DNA of 64,000 nucleotides from Undaria pinnatifida (GCA_012845835.1 JABAKD010000016.1:20689196-20753195); one strand, 5' to 3'. Positions 10,801 through 21,426 are shown, numbered from the stretch's first letter. Notes: generated from the letters alone by a model not told the origin. Program-made: numbers and translations.

Positions 10801-13800
10801 ACGCTCCTAGTCCTAATAGAGACACCTCCAACATTTGGGAGCCCATTACGCTTCTTCCGTATATTGCATAGGAATTGTTTGTTTATCCTACCCCCGTCGT
10901 GGGGCAGTAAGGGAGTGGATGATTGAAGAAGCATGATCGCACGCCAAAAGACAGAGGCGCAGGGGAGATACTGGTTCGCGGGACCGCTGATGAGCAATAG
11001 TGGTGATACGGCAGTGCTGGCACACGCCACAGTTGGGGCGCACCGTTGTTTTTCGAGGATCATAACCTGAGGAGCTTAACAACCTCACACAAAAACTGGC
11101 TTGGGAGAAAAACGAAAGTGCAACGTGACTAACAATCTCATGGCCTAGCTATGCAACGAATAGTATTGTGTGGGTACAGGAGGGAGGTATTATAGCGGCC
11201 GTGCATAGGTTTAGGGTTACTGTTTCGTGTGTTTGCCTCGGTGTACTTCTACCTTCTGGGAATATTTATCAGTTAACAGTGATGGACGTTGAAACTCTCA
11301 TGCTGCACGTAGTCGGATGGCAAAAATAACAGTAAGGTTGTTCGCAGAACGAAAAACCAAAACTTCATTGGTTAGGTCTATAGTCGAGCAGCCCCACCGA
11401 TCGAAGAGTATGTTGGGCCAACAACTGACGCATGTACGGTGGGGGTGCTTTTTTCCCCGGAGTTTCCTCGCTTGACAATCTCTGTAGTTTACCCAATCAC
11501 TAACAGGTGTGAAAACATGAAACTAGACCTAGGTATAGGTATATACCATTTTTTATTTTTTTAAACACTGAGATTCCGACGATACGGTCAAGGAGGCCCT
11601 TAGTTCAGAAAAAAGAATGCCGAGAAAGGCCTACCCCTATGATATCGTAGCCGGCATCAACTGCCATCTCTACCGCAGCACGCGTTCGCTGTTGAAACCC
11701 TATCAAATCAGTGGCAAGATCACTTTCCCCCCGCAGTTACAGCAGTACGACACGGGAGCACAGCACAACAGTAGCCTCACAGCTCGCAGCACATCACCAC
11801 GAGATACAAAAAAACACGGCTCACCATCCGTAGCGTCTTTAGGGCGAACTTCTTGCCGCCGAGAGTGGGCACCGACACCTCGTACACGCAACCAAACCCC
11901 CCCTCCCCCAGCATTTTGCCTTGAGTGTACCACCTCTTTTCCGCGGACAGAACTTGCTTAGCAAGAAACAAGTTCTTGATCCTGTTCTTGCAGTCCGACC
12001 TGCTCACGAGCTCGACGAAAGCATTGCGGAAATACCCCAACTCCGACTTGGCGATCTCTTCCAGGATACTGTTGGCGGGGGGGGTGTGATTAGCCACTTG
12101 AGCGAGCTGCATCGACGAAGCCCGTGTTTGCGTGCGTGCATACGTGCGTGCGTAAGGGAAAGCGGGGCATGTTGGTTATATAGCAGTGACTATGACAGTT
12201 GGATAGATCGTCCGCGTGTGAGCATGGTGTGCGCGAAGGTTGCTCATCTCCTAGATACTATAGTCCGTGGCGAGGGGAAGGTCCCCGGAGGTCTATGCCG
12301 GCGGAGCCGCCGGGATTCAACGAACTCGACAGTATGTGTGTTGATGGATACAGCGTATATAGTCTAGTCACCGTTAGTGTGTGGTCTAGCAGAGAGTGGT
12401 ATATAGCCAATATAGCATGCTTAAAAAGTGAGAAAGTTGAACAAGGCGAGGCGAGGCGAGGCGGCGACGCGTTTGCGCGTCAGCGTCGAAAAAAATACGC
12501 ACTTCGAGAAACAGAGATCCTGTCAGTCCGTCGTGAGTTAACTGCTGCATGGTTGAGATGCACGCACCACATGCACGGCAAGCTCAGGTCGTCTGCTGGT
12601 TGTCTTCATGCCATCGTGGCATGGCGGTAGCATGACATAACAGCATACCTACTGGACGGAATATTTCCATTCGCCGGCGAGAAAATAGCGCCAATTCTTC
12701 TTCGGTTCGCTTCACCAGGCCGCGTCATAATTCGTTTTTTTTGTTTTGACTCGATAAAACCTTCGCTGTACATCGTGCACGCACAATCTTTTAGACACTC
12801 CCGCCCTTGTAGCAAGCGGGGTTTGTCGGCTATCTCAATCACATAGCGGAAGACGGATTTTTTTCAGAATTTTTCACGGGTCAGGAGGCCTTCAAATCTC
12901 GCGGGGCGAGTCCGGAGGTGTTCGAAATCTAACGGGTCTTATCGGGTCGGGTCAGGAGCTCTTCATATGTCACGGGTACCCTAACCCGATCCGACCCGGC
13001 CCGATCCGACCGGACCAGACTCGTGAAAAGCCCTGATTGTTTCGGCGCATTTACCGTTTTCTTATTCTCTTTCATTGACAGTTAATTTGCTGTCTTGAGC
13101 GGGACCGGTGCAGCGCCGACAACGTTTTTGCTCCATGGAGTTTTCTTTATCAGGGCCGTTCACGGGTCATGACTCGATCCACGGGCCGAACCATCAACTT
13201 TTCAATTTCTGGGGTCGAGTTCGGTCGGGTCAGGAGGTATGCGAAATGGATCGGATCGGGTCGGGTCGGGTCGGGTCGGGTCGGGTCGGGTCGGGTCGGG
13301 TCGGGTCGGGTCGGGTCGAGTCAAAAGGTTTTCGAAATCTCACGGGTCGAGTCGGGTGGGGTCAAGTGAATTGTAGGAGCACACTGCGGTATACAGCCTA
13401 CGGCAAGGAGACATATGCACGAAAACCGCACCCCAACCGGCGAGGAAACCGCCAGAACAACAGCAAGCCCTACATACAGCATCACGTACTGATATTCGAT
13501 ATTTACCACATCCCCACGATCTCGTATGTACCACGACGTAGTGTAATTTGTGATGTCCGCGCCGCTCTCACCTGCTCTTTTTCTACCTTGACTGAAATCT
13601 TGGCCAGCTCCTGTTTGGCCTCGTTCCTTGCAGCGCGAATAATGTCTCGACGTGCCTGGATTGTTTCCGCCACAGAGGAAGTCGTTCGCGCCAAACCCGC
13701 GAGGAGGCCGGTGGGGGTGGGGAAGTGAAGTAAAGGTACAGCCACGGCCAGTCGGCTGTCTCTTGCGGTGTCCGCGAGGGATTTTCATCAATGCTTCCTG

Positions 13801-16513
13801 CGTTCAACCTCTTTTCCTCGCTGCAAAAAATATCCCGTACTACAGTAATTCCAATTGTTTTGTCACTACACCGAGGGTAGAGTCAGTTGTAACGAGGTTA
13901 GCTAGCGTAACGTTTCTTCGTTAGTCTTCTGAACTTTAAATGCTCTGTCTCGGAGGGCGCCAAGTGGCGATGAAGATCTTACTCGACCACAAAAGAACAA
14001 CATGTGTTATGAGGATTCACAGCTATACAGCGTACAGCGTAATGGAAACCTGTGCGGAGCAGGACCGGAGGATAATTGATATTTCTGTGCCACAATATAT
14101 GTGGGCGTTGGTGTGAAATTTGTTTTGATTCATACCAAACCAAGCCCTTAATTATTGAGTCTTGAGAGAGACTTACGTTGCACATCACGAATGCCTGCTG
14201 CAGTCGGCTGATATTGTCATCAGCAGCGGTCTGACGCCTGTCGTAGAAGCGGAGTACGTCTAGTGCAAGCTTGTGACACTCCTTCATCCGTTCGCGGATA
14301 TACCTCTTCTCTTCCAGCAACGCACTGACCGCCGGAGAGGACGTGCTGGTGGTAATGGCAGTGGTGATGCAAGTGTCGGTGTTGGTGGTTGTAGCAGAAC
14401 CGCCAAGCTCCGCGAACCCGTCGCGTCTTTCGGTGGCGGCCAGTTCTTTTTGGCGGCGCCCGAGTTCTAGGAAATTGACGCGTTCTTCCCTGTCCGTAGA
14501 TTGTTCCTGCAACTCAAGCTCATCCATGATAGCGGACGGGCTCAGTCCAACCGCCTCTATGCGGGAGGTCAGTCTATTCATTTTGGAGTCGATAGCTTGT
14601 TTGGAGTGATCCCACGAGATCATGTGCAGCGGCTGTCCATGCAGGCAAGCAGGCAGGGGGTGGGGGGCAGGTGCGAGAGGGTTTAAACTCCGAGAGCGCT
14701 ATTTGTACATGCGTACAAGGATCGGCGCGATTCATGGGGAGGTAAGGAGCTTCTTGTTAGCACCCTACGGAGATCGAACAGGGTAGGAGATGATTCCACG
14801 CCGAGAGACCCAACGTGTGCTGTGACAGCGGCGACATTGGCGAAACGATAGTCTCGGCGAACGAGGGCGTGGTAGGTTCTGTGGTCCTGCTTACTCGCAC
14901 GCCAGAATACGCTGGGCCGCTTTTCATCACAAGTAACCACCCTTGACCGACGTCCCGAGGCCTTGTGAATGAATCCCTCACCTCTCCTTTACGATACCGT
15001 GCACGGATATCGTGCAAATCTTCCGTCAAATATTTGACGAAAGCGAAACGTTCCTCCTCCGCACACTGACGCAAGCAGGAACGTTGCGGCGGAAAAAGAA
15101 CGGGTGGGCATAGGTGGACATGGCGAGGGGAAGTCAGTCTGTGTTTGAGGGATGAGCTGCAAGGGCCAGTTGTTTCTAGGAGGCTTACTTTAACATTCGT
15201 CAAATCGGTTTGTGCTGTCGTAATTTCATGCCTTTGTAGTGGGTTTCAGCTAAATTTTGTTTTTCCATGTAAGTATAATGTAGTTTTCAGGGCTTTTCAC
15301 TAGTTGTGCCGCTTTTCGCGGGTCGGGCCGGGTCAAGGTGATCCGAGCCGACCCGTGAGAATGAAGATTATCTTGACCCTAACCGGACCTGACCCGACCC
15401 GTAAGATTTCGAATATCTCCTGACCCAAGCCAACGCGACCCGACGCGACCCGCGAGATATTGCAAAAATCACTGACCTTATTCTTCTGTTTGTTTTTAAA
15501 ACGATGTACATCAGAATTTCCTGAAGAAGGAATGCGAACCGCTCGTGGTTTGTGTTCTCTGCAAATGTTTCCTGTGTTTTTTTCTTGTTTTTTATCCCCC
15601 TGTGTTTCCCGTTTTTACAACACAACTCGCGAGCAAAGCAGCAACACAAAAGTTTTCGATGAGAATGGCCCATGTGCAATGATGCACGGGTGATGAAGCC
15701 AGGACCCGCAAGAGGGGCATCTCTCGATAGGGATGCATCTGGCCAAGGCTGCGGTGATATAGTATTGCCGTACCAAGTATAGGCGACTAGCGCGAGGGGC
15801 TGTGTACCTTGCTCTCTCAAAACTGAAATAACAAAATAAAATGGGCGAGCAGGTTCACGGCGGTGATGACTCACTCAACATAAAAAATCACCGAAGCTAA
15901 TCGAAAGACAGATCGTATCGCGAACGAACAAACCAGGCACTCGCACGACTGGATATCGTCCCCGTACTGTAACCTTGGTGGTCTCATGTAAAAACCCCAG
16001 GGCAACGTAACTTGTTCAGTTCCGTAATATACATATACACGCCACTCACTATTTTGTCCCCTCGCTCAAACTAACGGCACAGGTGTCTGCTCGTGGCCAA
16101 AATCGATGTTCATCGTACACGCAACACGAAACGCGGACTATCGACGGGGGGTTGGAGCCACCTCCATATTACGGCACAAACAGTGTCACAGAGTTTGCAA
16201 AGGCTTCGATGAAATCCGCGATCTCACAGTTGCTGAAGTGTGTTATTTAGTTTTGTAAGAGTCATATTCTACACCATGTGATGTCTCTGAAACAACTGCG
16301 GTAGCCATCTATGAATCATCAACCATCAATCGATCCATCACTTCGCACCTCGCGGTTGATTAGCTCTGAAAAGGCGGCCTCGGCGCGCTTATTCGTTTGT
16401 CTCAGTCGGCCCTTGGCTTTGGTGATACACTCGTTCGCCGTTTGCTCACGATCCTTCAATTTCTTGCGGAGGCTCAGCACTTCTTGCGTAAGCTTGTCCA
16501 AATTAACACCCAC
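2449..16513 (-). CDS. Multi-exon coiled-coil protein kinase with long low-complexity tail
   Basis: Exons rebuilt from splice signals and phase (minus strand): 16513-16349, 15065-14982, 14632-14177, 13655-13572, then an unresolved link, then 12068-11825, 10639-10557, 9565-9419, 8249-8098, 7622-7450, 5997-5929 and 4839-2449. From 12068 to the stop every junction keeps frame and nearly every donor is GTGAGN. The product has an N-terminal coiled-coil region, a complete Ser/Thr-type kinase fold, and about 770 residues of Pro/Ala/Gly/Thr-rich tail. Phases require one more exon between 13571 and 12069: the upstream exon ends in phase 0 and the next needs phase 2. No start codon or 5' exon could be assigned. 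Kinase membership is certain from motifs. Substrate and pathway are unknown. Boundaries are predictions from sequence alone. Confidence 0.8.
5929..12068 (-). CDS. Protein kinase domain, exons carrying the catalytic core
   Basis: Exon 12068-11825 holds the glycine loop GEGGFGCVY and the ATP-binding lysine in FALKTL. Exon 10639-10557, too short to show as a long ORF, fits phase exactly (27 codons plus 2 nt) and supplies the alpha-C helix with its Glu (LKAEMSVHN). Exon 9565-9419 gives the hinge (LMLLLEMGNGDLDHL). Exon 8249-8098 has the catalytic loop GHNDLKPANIL and the magnesium motif DFG. Exon 7622-7450 has the activation-segment end SMPPEAL and the alpha-F Asp (DVFAMAL). Exon 5997-5929 (23 codons) continues the C-lobe. 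All residues needed for catalysis are present. The usual HRD is HND, so this is a non-RD kinase. Family-level assignment beyond Ser/Thr-like was not possible. Confidence 0.85.
7262..7402 (+). repeat. Intronic ~150-bp repeat, copy 1
   Basis: It shares an ordered series of blocks with three other copies in this gene: GGAAGAA, AATGGGCGCC, GGTRTCTCTAKTAGGA, GTGCTCCGTC and GAGTACG. It lies in the intron between exons 7622-7450 and 5997-5929, antisense to the gene. Confidence 0.55.
7887..8040 (+). repeat. Intronic ~150-bp repeat, copy 2
   Basis: Same family. It carries GGGCGCCTAAATGTTGG, GTGTCTATTAGGAGTAGGA, GCTCCGTCTCCAAAGGGATG and CAACAAATGAGTACGCC, and ends in a C-rich tract. It lies in the intron between exons 8249-8098 and 7622-7450, antisense to the gene. 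Confidence 0.6.
8418..8618. repeat. Paired direct repeats with ACCGGTGATAACCGGTA core
   Basis: The 17-bp core, itself a near-palindrome (ACCGGT-GATA-ACCGGT), occurs at about 8418 and again about 174 bp later at about 8592. Each is followed by a C/T-G rich CCYGGG block. Between them is AT-richer sequence without coding signal. It may be a degraded small mobile element inside the kinase intron. Confidence 0.35.
9650..9825 (-). repeat. Intronic ~150-bp repeat, copy 3
   Basis: The reverse complement aligns with copies 1, 2 and 4 (AATGAACGCCCAAATGTAGG, GTGTCTCTATTAGGAGTA, GGTGCTCCGTCTCCAAAGGG, CAACAAATTAGTACGCC). In gene orientation the C-rich end points toward the acceptor of exon 9565-9419. Confidence 0.6.
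10725..10885 (-). repeat. Intronic ~150-bp repeat, copy 4
   Basis: The reverse complement carries GGAAGAAGCGTAATGGGC, CCCAAATGTTGGAGGTG, CTCTATTAGGACTAGGA, TTGCTCCGTC and CAACAAACGAGTACGCC, followed by a C-rich tract. It sits just upstream, in gene orientation, of the acceptor of exon 10639-10557. Confidence 0.6.
12865..13035. mobile_element. hAT-like foldback/MITE remnant, copy 1
   Basis: The ends are imperfect inverted repeats: CAGAATTTTTCACGGGTC on the left and, read inward, CAGGGCTTTTCACGAGTC on the right. The interior is rich in GGGTC/GACCC. The flanking octamers ATTTTTTT and ATTGTTTC match at 6 of 8 positions, a possible worn 8-bp duplication as in hAT elements. It lies in the intron just before the kinase-core exons. 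Confidence 0.45.
13151..13376. repeat. hAT-like repeat, copy 2, with GGGTC microsatellite
   Basis: It starts CAGGGCCGTTCACGGGTC, like the ends of the neighbouring copies, and contains an almost perfect (GGGTC)n array at 13247-13322. No opposite terminal repeat is recognisable, so this may be a half element or one whose interior expanded as a satellite. Confidence 0.45.
13572..16513 (-). CDS. Coiled-coil exons of the kinase gene
   Basis: Four phase-0 exons: 16513-16349 (55 codons), 15065-14982 (28), 14632-14177 (152) and 13655-13572 (28). Acceptors are CAG in each case and donors are GTGCGA, GTGAGG, GTAAGT and GTGAGA. The encoded segments are rich in Lys, Glu, Arg, Gln and Leu with heptad-like spacing (for example LDKLTQEVLSLRKKL and AKQELAKISVKVEKEQ), as in coiled coils. 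The 152-codon exon has a Thr/Ser-rich insert (TTTNTDT and similar) between two helical parts. Since all four keep the same phase, any could be skipped without a frameshift. That they belong to the kinase gene is inferred from strand, order and the absence of another candidate partner. Confidence 0.6.
15288..15474. mobile_element. hAT-like foldback/MITE remnant, copy 3
   Basis: It begins CAGGGCTTTTCAC, and the opposite end read inward begins CAGTGATTTTTGC. The interior has GGGTCGGGCC on one side and runs of GACCC on the other, giving a foldback. No clear target duplication was seen. It lies in the kinase intron upstream of exon 15065-14982. Confidence 0.4.
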
Positions 16514-17556
16514 CTGCGCGAGATGGTCGTGAGACAAAATGGGCGGATGACTTGTTATTTGTAACCACAAAACCTTCGTGCAAAAGTGAAAGACGCTTCA
16601 CGAAAAGCGTCACACCTCCTGAACGACCGCTTTTACATAGGTCGGATGGTGTGATATGTGAAGAACGCTTACGTTCATACCGATCTGTTTTCAACTAACA
16701 TCATGTAAAAAAACGTAAGCATTGTTGTGTTTGCATCCCGTACCGATATGCCTGAAGTTTGATAATTCTGCAACTGCTAACCCGTACTACTACATTGTTG
16801 CGCTCGTGCTTGAAGAAACGCGGGGTTCCGTTAGAGTCTGGCCTCCGTCATTATGCCAGTGGTGAATATTGTCGCCGAAATTCAATATTCAACAAAATCA
16901 GAGGCGCGAGAACTCGTACGTTTTTCAGGGCGACCAATAGATTGCAGAGTGGTATTTACAGCATTAGCCTCTGAGGAGTTTTTCGGGCTGAAGCATGTGT
17001 GCAATTGAACTGGCTGTAGTCCACAAAAGATTGCCGTGAATGTAAGCTCTCTTCACGCATCATATGCATTGGGAATTGACCCGTTGTGGTTGAGGAGGCG
17101 TCACGTTTTCCGTAAGGCGTTATTCCTGCCTCTGGAATATCATATACTATGGAAATAGTGTGGTTTCTGCTGAAAAAATGTTGCAAATATGTTTTTTACT
17201 CAAAATATGAACTAAAACACACCAAACAAAATGTCCGGCTCCTTTTAGATCCCCAAAACCCCTCCCAATACTGATTCCAAGTAATTTTTCCCCAACAACG
17301 AGTTTACAGTTGCGAAGGGGTCCGTTTGGTATTTTTTGTTCATGTTAATATTCCACCGGCGTCTGTATTTACGTCTTTTGTCTTGAGTTGTATCTGGTAA
17401 ACTACCGGTAGGTGGGGATATTTTTCGCGCTGGCGCACGTTTTCCGTCATAAATCCCTCCTTTTTTCACCACATGCCGAAGGTATGGTCCGGCTTGCCGC
17501 ACCACGCTTTTCCTGTACCGCGCCGGCGAAAAAAAATGTGCGGGTCCTAGTTATAG
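16514..17556. other. Upstream or intronic sequence of the kinase gene, no gene called
   Basis: Short ORFs only. This region should contain either the promoter or a further 5' intron of the kinase gene. A potential GTAAGC donor (minus strand) near 16673 exists, but the exon it would close is about 22 nt and out of phase, so it was not accepted. Confidence 0.35.
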
Positions 17557-19235
17557 ATGGGCACCGGATAAAAAAGACTCCGGTTAACCGGAGTTTTTGG
17601 AAACCCAGCAGGCATGCGAGTATTTCAGGCACCGGATAAAAAAGACTCCGGTTAACCGGAGTTTTTGGAAACCCAGCAGGCATGCGAGTATTTCAAAACA
17701 AGAACTGGCAGTTTCTGCGGTCGGGCTAACCGTTTAACGGTTTAACCGGTTAAGCCGGCTAAAAACACCGTTTTTTACCAGTTACCGGCTAAAACCGGTT
17801 GACTTATTTTACACTAAAACGTGCCTGCGGCTGTGACCAGCGCATTAATAAACGTGACAGCGTGAAGGTTGGTTGGCCCAATGTCGATTGTGTTTATTAT
17901 GGTCTAGTCTAGGACATGACTACGACCTGGAATCAAGTGGATTGTGCGGGAAAATCGACGTTGAATCACCCCCCCCACACCTCACCAGGGTCAAAACTGG
18001 AGCTGTGAGTCGGCAGGATTTCCCCACAAATCACTAATCGGTAGGTGCCGATAGCCGACTAACTGGCTTTAGTCGACACGTCGGCTGGCCATCAGCTGGG
18101 TTCGTCAGCCGACTTGACGGCTGAGGTCGGGGGACCGAAGCGAGCCAATTAGCTTCCCCCGGACGGGGGACGGGACGTGTCCAATAAGGAAAAAATGCGT
18201 CCCACGTTGCACAATCCCTCCTACATGTATGGAAACAAAAAAGTCGGATAGTCGGCACCTTCGGAAAACGACTAATTGCTACCGTAGCTCGACTAATGAG
18301 CAGTTGGTGACTCCAGCCGTGACGGCTCACAGCTCTCGTTATAGAACACAAGTATACATTGTGGTCGCTGTTTACGCGTTCACACCATAGGCTGAATAAT
18401 TGCTTGCAGGAGTAAGCTGTTGCACATCTGCAGTGAGTATGTCAATGCTGGTCACTTCATCGCAGTAGGACATCGATTACGTTGTCGTTGGCAAGGGCGA
18501 AGGTATTTAGAGTGTGCTTTTGGATGGCTTCCGGCGGTTACATAATATTGTCATTGCGGATACGTCTTGGAGTTACTAATTTTTCACGCTTGGAGAATTT
18601 TGTACGATGCAGTCTGTGTGTTTTTTGTGTTGTCCCGTCCCCTTTCCTGCTTAACTGGCGGTGGTTATTTTACACTTGACGTTTTTCTTCTGGACACGAC
18701 CGGTTTTGGCAGGTATTTTCCGTTCTCATCCCGGTGCATGGCTCCAGCTACAGTACGCAGGATTGATAGTTTATATTTTAGCGGAGGTTCTAAGTAGTGT
18801 CATGTAGACTAACAAGCACGGTGACCGTTGCTTATACTCGTCGCACGATGGTAGCCGTGACGGTGATTTGGGGATCTTCGGTGGCGTAGGGTGTTCGAGT
18901 CTCAGGTTGTGGTGATTTTGATGCAGCCCGATGTCGTGCTTCACCAAAACAAGGATACTGTTCAGCTAATCCATCAAAACGCGAGACAATCCATCTCGAA
19001 GAGACGGATTACTTACAAACGGAGCCAAACACGCACTCGTGAATACACCGCAAGGCGCCACTTGCTGCAAAACCAACCCGGTTTTCAATGTTATGGATGC
19101 TTTACCACTAAAGACCGGTTTAACCGGTTCTCGGTTAACCGGTTAAAATCGGCTTTTGTTTTGTAATTTTTCTGTTTTTTTAATAACTCCTTTTATCCGG
19201 TTTTTCGGCTCTTTGAAAATGCCGTCCGGTGCCCA
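17557..19235. mobile_element. TIR element with ATGGGCACCGG ends (putative DNA transposon derivative)
   Basis: An 11-bp terminal inverted repeat ATGGGCACCGG bounds 1.68 kb. CTAGTT occurs just outside both ends, a plausible target duplication if the true ends lie a few bases further out. The left end contains a 68-bp tandem duplication (17561-17628 and 17629-17695), each unit with the perfect 18-bp palindrome ACTCCGGTTAACCGGAGT. More AACCGGTT-type palindromes follow near 17740 and 19120. No transposase ORF is visible, so the element is non-autonomous. Confidence 0.45.
18000..18335. mobile_element. Nested ~336-bp foldback MITE
   Basis: The ends are GAGCTGTGAG and its inverse CTCACAGCTC. Inside them a second matching block pairs (GGTGCCGATAGCCGACT against GGTGCCGACTATCCGACT read from the other strand), so the arms are imperfect inverted repeats of roughly 60 bp or more. 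It lies inside the larger 17557-19235 element. No target duplication was identified. Confidence 0.45.
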
Positions 19236-19584
19236 TGTCTAGTTCCAATTTGCCGTATGCATGGATGGGCGAAAAAACATGTTTCGGTCTGTTTTGCCAT
19301 AATAGGCATTTGTTTTTTGGCGTATTTTTCGCCGCGGGCGATTTATGTTTCAAGTTTTTTTTCGTTTTCGTCCCTTGTTTCGTCTTACAACTTATTAAAA
19401 AAAATTAAAATACACTCCAGCTGTGAGATCGAATATTTTGTCGACTCTCATCTTTGCAAGCTGTATGTGATACTCCGATCGCGCGTATTACGGGTTGTAT
19501 GTCCTCATTGAGGATATAGGTCGGCGACTCCCCTTGCAACTACAGTGTAGCTATCAGGGTCAACAGGGTGATGTTAGTCAGTCT

Positions 19585-20600
19585 GTGCGGAAACTATAAA
19601 ACCCGCTTCTGAGGGGGACAAAATCTGACAGCGGTGGAAGGAAATACCTCCGTTTATCAAGTGAATCCTGTAAGTCGAATAACCGGTGAGGGGAGAGCGG
19701 AGTTTTGAAGGACGCGGGGGCCTGATTTTGATCAAAAGGGAGCGGGGTTGGAGGGGGGGGGGAAGGGGGGAGGGGGGGGGGGAAGGGGAGGGGGGGGGGG
19801 GTAAGGGGCGGACGTGCGGGCAATTTGTGGGTGGAAACTATAAATCCTTCAAGGGGATAAATCTGACGGTTTTGGAAAAGAAAAAAAGAAAAAGAAAAAA
19901 AATGCACCAGTTTATCATGGGGGTGGGGGGGGTGGGGCGGGGGTGGGGCGGGTGGGGCAGCTCAATCTGTGCGTGGAAACTATACATTCTTTGAAGGACG
20001 GTTTTGGAAAGAATTCACCAGTTTATCATGTATATCCTGTAAGTCGTACAACCAGTGAGTAGAGGGCGGAGTGTTCGAGGGGGTGGGGGTGGGATGGGGT
20101 GGGGAGGTGGCGGGGGGGCGGGGGGGGGAGGTGGAGGTGGGGGGGGGGGGGGGAGAGGGAAGGGCTTTAGGTGTCATAGATGTAGGGGTTTGCTATACGT
20201 GTGGTGCTAGGTCCAGGCGATCGTGTGGGTGGTGGGGAAGGAGGAGGCGTTCGGGGCGGGGGGGGGGGGGGGGGCGGCGGGAGGGGGAAAAAGCAGCGGC
20301 ATGGATGGCTCCAGAAATATAATGAGGTGACATCCAGTGCGTGAAGTGTTTATTATTCTGGCGGATTCGATATTAGGTGGGGCGTTTGAGCAAGGGAGAG
20401 CGAGAAGGGAGGGGGGAGGGGGGAGGGTTTTTCAGGAGGTTTGGGTCGCACATAATATTCGAATACACTCCGGCTGTGACATCAAAGATATGTAGGGGCT
20501 TGTTATACGCGTGGTGCTAGGTCTAGGCGATCGTGCGGGTGGTGGGAAAAGAGGGGGCGTTGGAAGGGGGGGTTGAGGGGGGTGGGGGGAAAAGACAACT
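19585..20600. repeat. G-rich degenerate tandem-repeat block
   Basis: Units share GGAAACTATAAA, GGACGGTTTTGGAAA, CAGTTTATCA, ATCCTGTAAGTCGTA and CCGGTGAG-type blocks (about 19585, 19830 and 19972), separated by long G runs. A second pair sharing TGTAGGGGYTTGYTATACG and GTGGTGCTAGGTC-like blocks lies at about 20176 and 20490. The plus strand has many runs of four or more G, so G-quadruplex formation is plausible. The long Gly/Pro ORFs here are composition artefacts. Confidence 0.55.
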
Positions 20601-20679
20601 TATTACAACAGCAGTATGATACGAGTAAATACTTTATTTGGGGCTGTTTTCCTCTTTTTGCAAATAAATATTACCTTAC

Positions 20680-20865
20680 TTAATTGGATTGAAACTGTTG
20701 TCGTTTCCTCTGCCTGAGGATGAAGCAGGCCTCAAACAGCTCGTCGAAAAGAGAGAGGAATTTCCCAGTGGCCTTAGGAACTGATGCAAAAAATGAGGAA
20801 CCGCCTGGCAATTCCGGGATCGTAACGCATCGCGAATAGCGGAAACAGCGCCAGTGAGCCCACAA
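20680..20865 (-). other. Possible short terminal exon, unknown product
   Basis: A 61-codon ORF ends in a charged, helix-like stretch (LFDELFEACFILRQRKRQQ) and a stop. A CAG acceptor preceded by CCCGGAATTGC lies within it. No domain was recognised and no partner exon was found. It could equally be chance. Confidence 0.2.
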
Positions 20866-20880
20866 ATGTTTTTGGCTGCG

Positions 20881-21426
20881 GTGGTAGCGTGCTAGGCTAC
20901 AGCGTCAGGGGTTCGTTTAGGGTTCTTGAAGGCGAGGCTTGGCCCGAGTCCTTTGTTTTGGACCATAGGAAGATGCGTGGGGTGAGCCATTTGCTTCGAG
21001 TTCAGGGCGACGCTTGGCCCGAGCCGCGAGTTTTGGGTTCAGGGCGAGGCCCGAGTACTTTGATCAGAGTTCATCCGCGAACTGAAATTGGACAATGAAA
21101 ATGCCACATTTTTGTAGCAATGCTTCACGCAGGTTAGTGGCAACGAGGACCTGCTCAGTAGGCAAACCAGGCCGGGGACACTGTGGCCACCATGTGCAAG
21201 GACCTCACAATATGCCTGATGCGTACTGCTGTAGTGATCGCCATTTTGTCACTTGTTTCTTTGAAAATTGCACAACTTTCTAAGGCAGCCGGCACCACGT
21301 AGTACACCGAAGGCTGACTCCCGATTTCAATTTTTTTGTTTCTGGTGGAGGCATGCATTGCGTCAGCTGTGATATATATGCGCGTACCACCTGTGGTTTG
21401 TTTGTGTTTTTCCCCTGGGGTATTCC
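20881..21426. other. No gene seen; short degenerate repeats
   Basis: Three imperfect copies of a GGCGAGGCTTGGCCCGAG-like block occur at about 20930, 21005 and 21040. Nothing else was recognised. Confidence 0.35.

Noticed and set aside
12690-12842. Candidate linking exon of the kinase gene (KPRLLQGRECLKD region)
   Set aside because: From an acceptor at GATTGAG it would start in phase 0 but its best donor leaves phase 1, not the phase 2 required.
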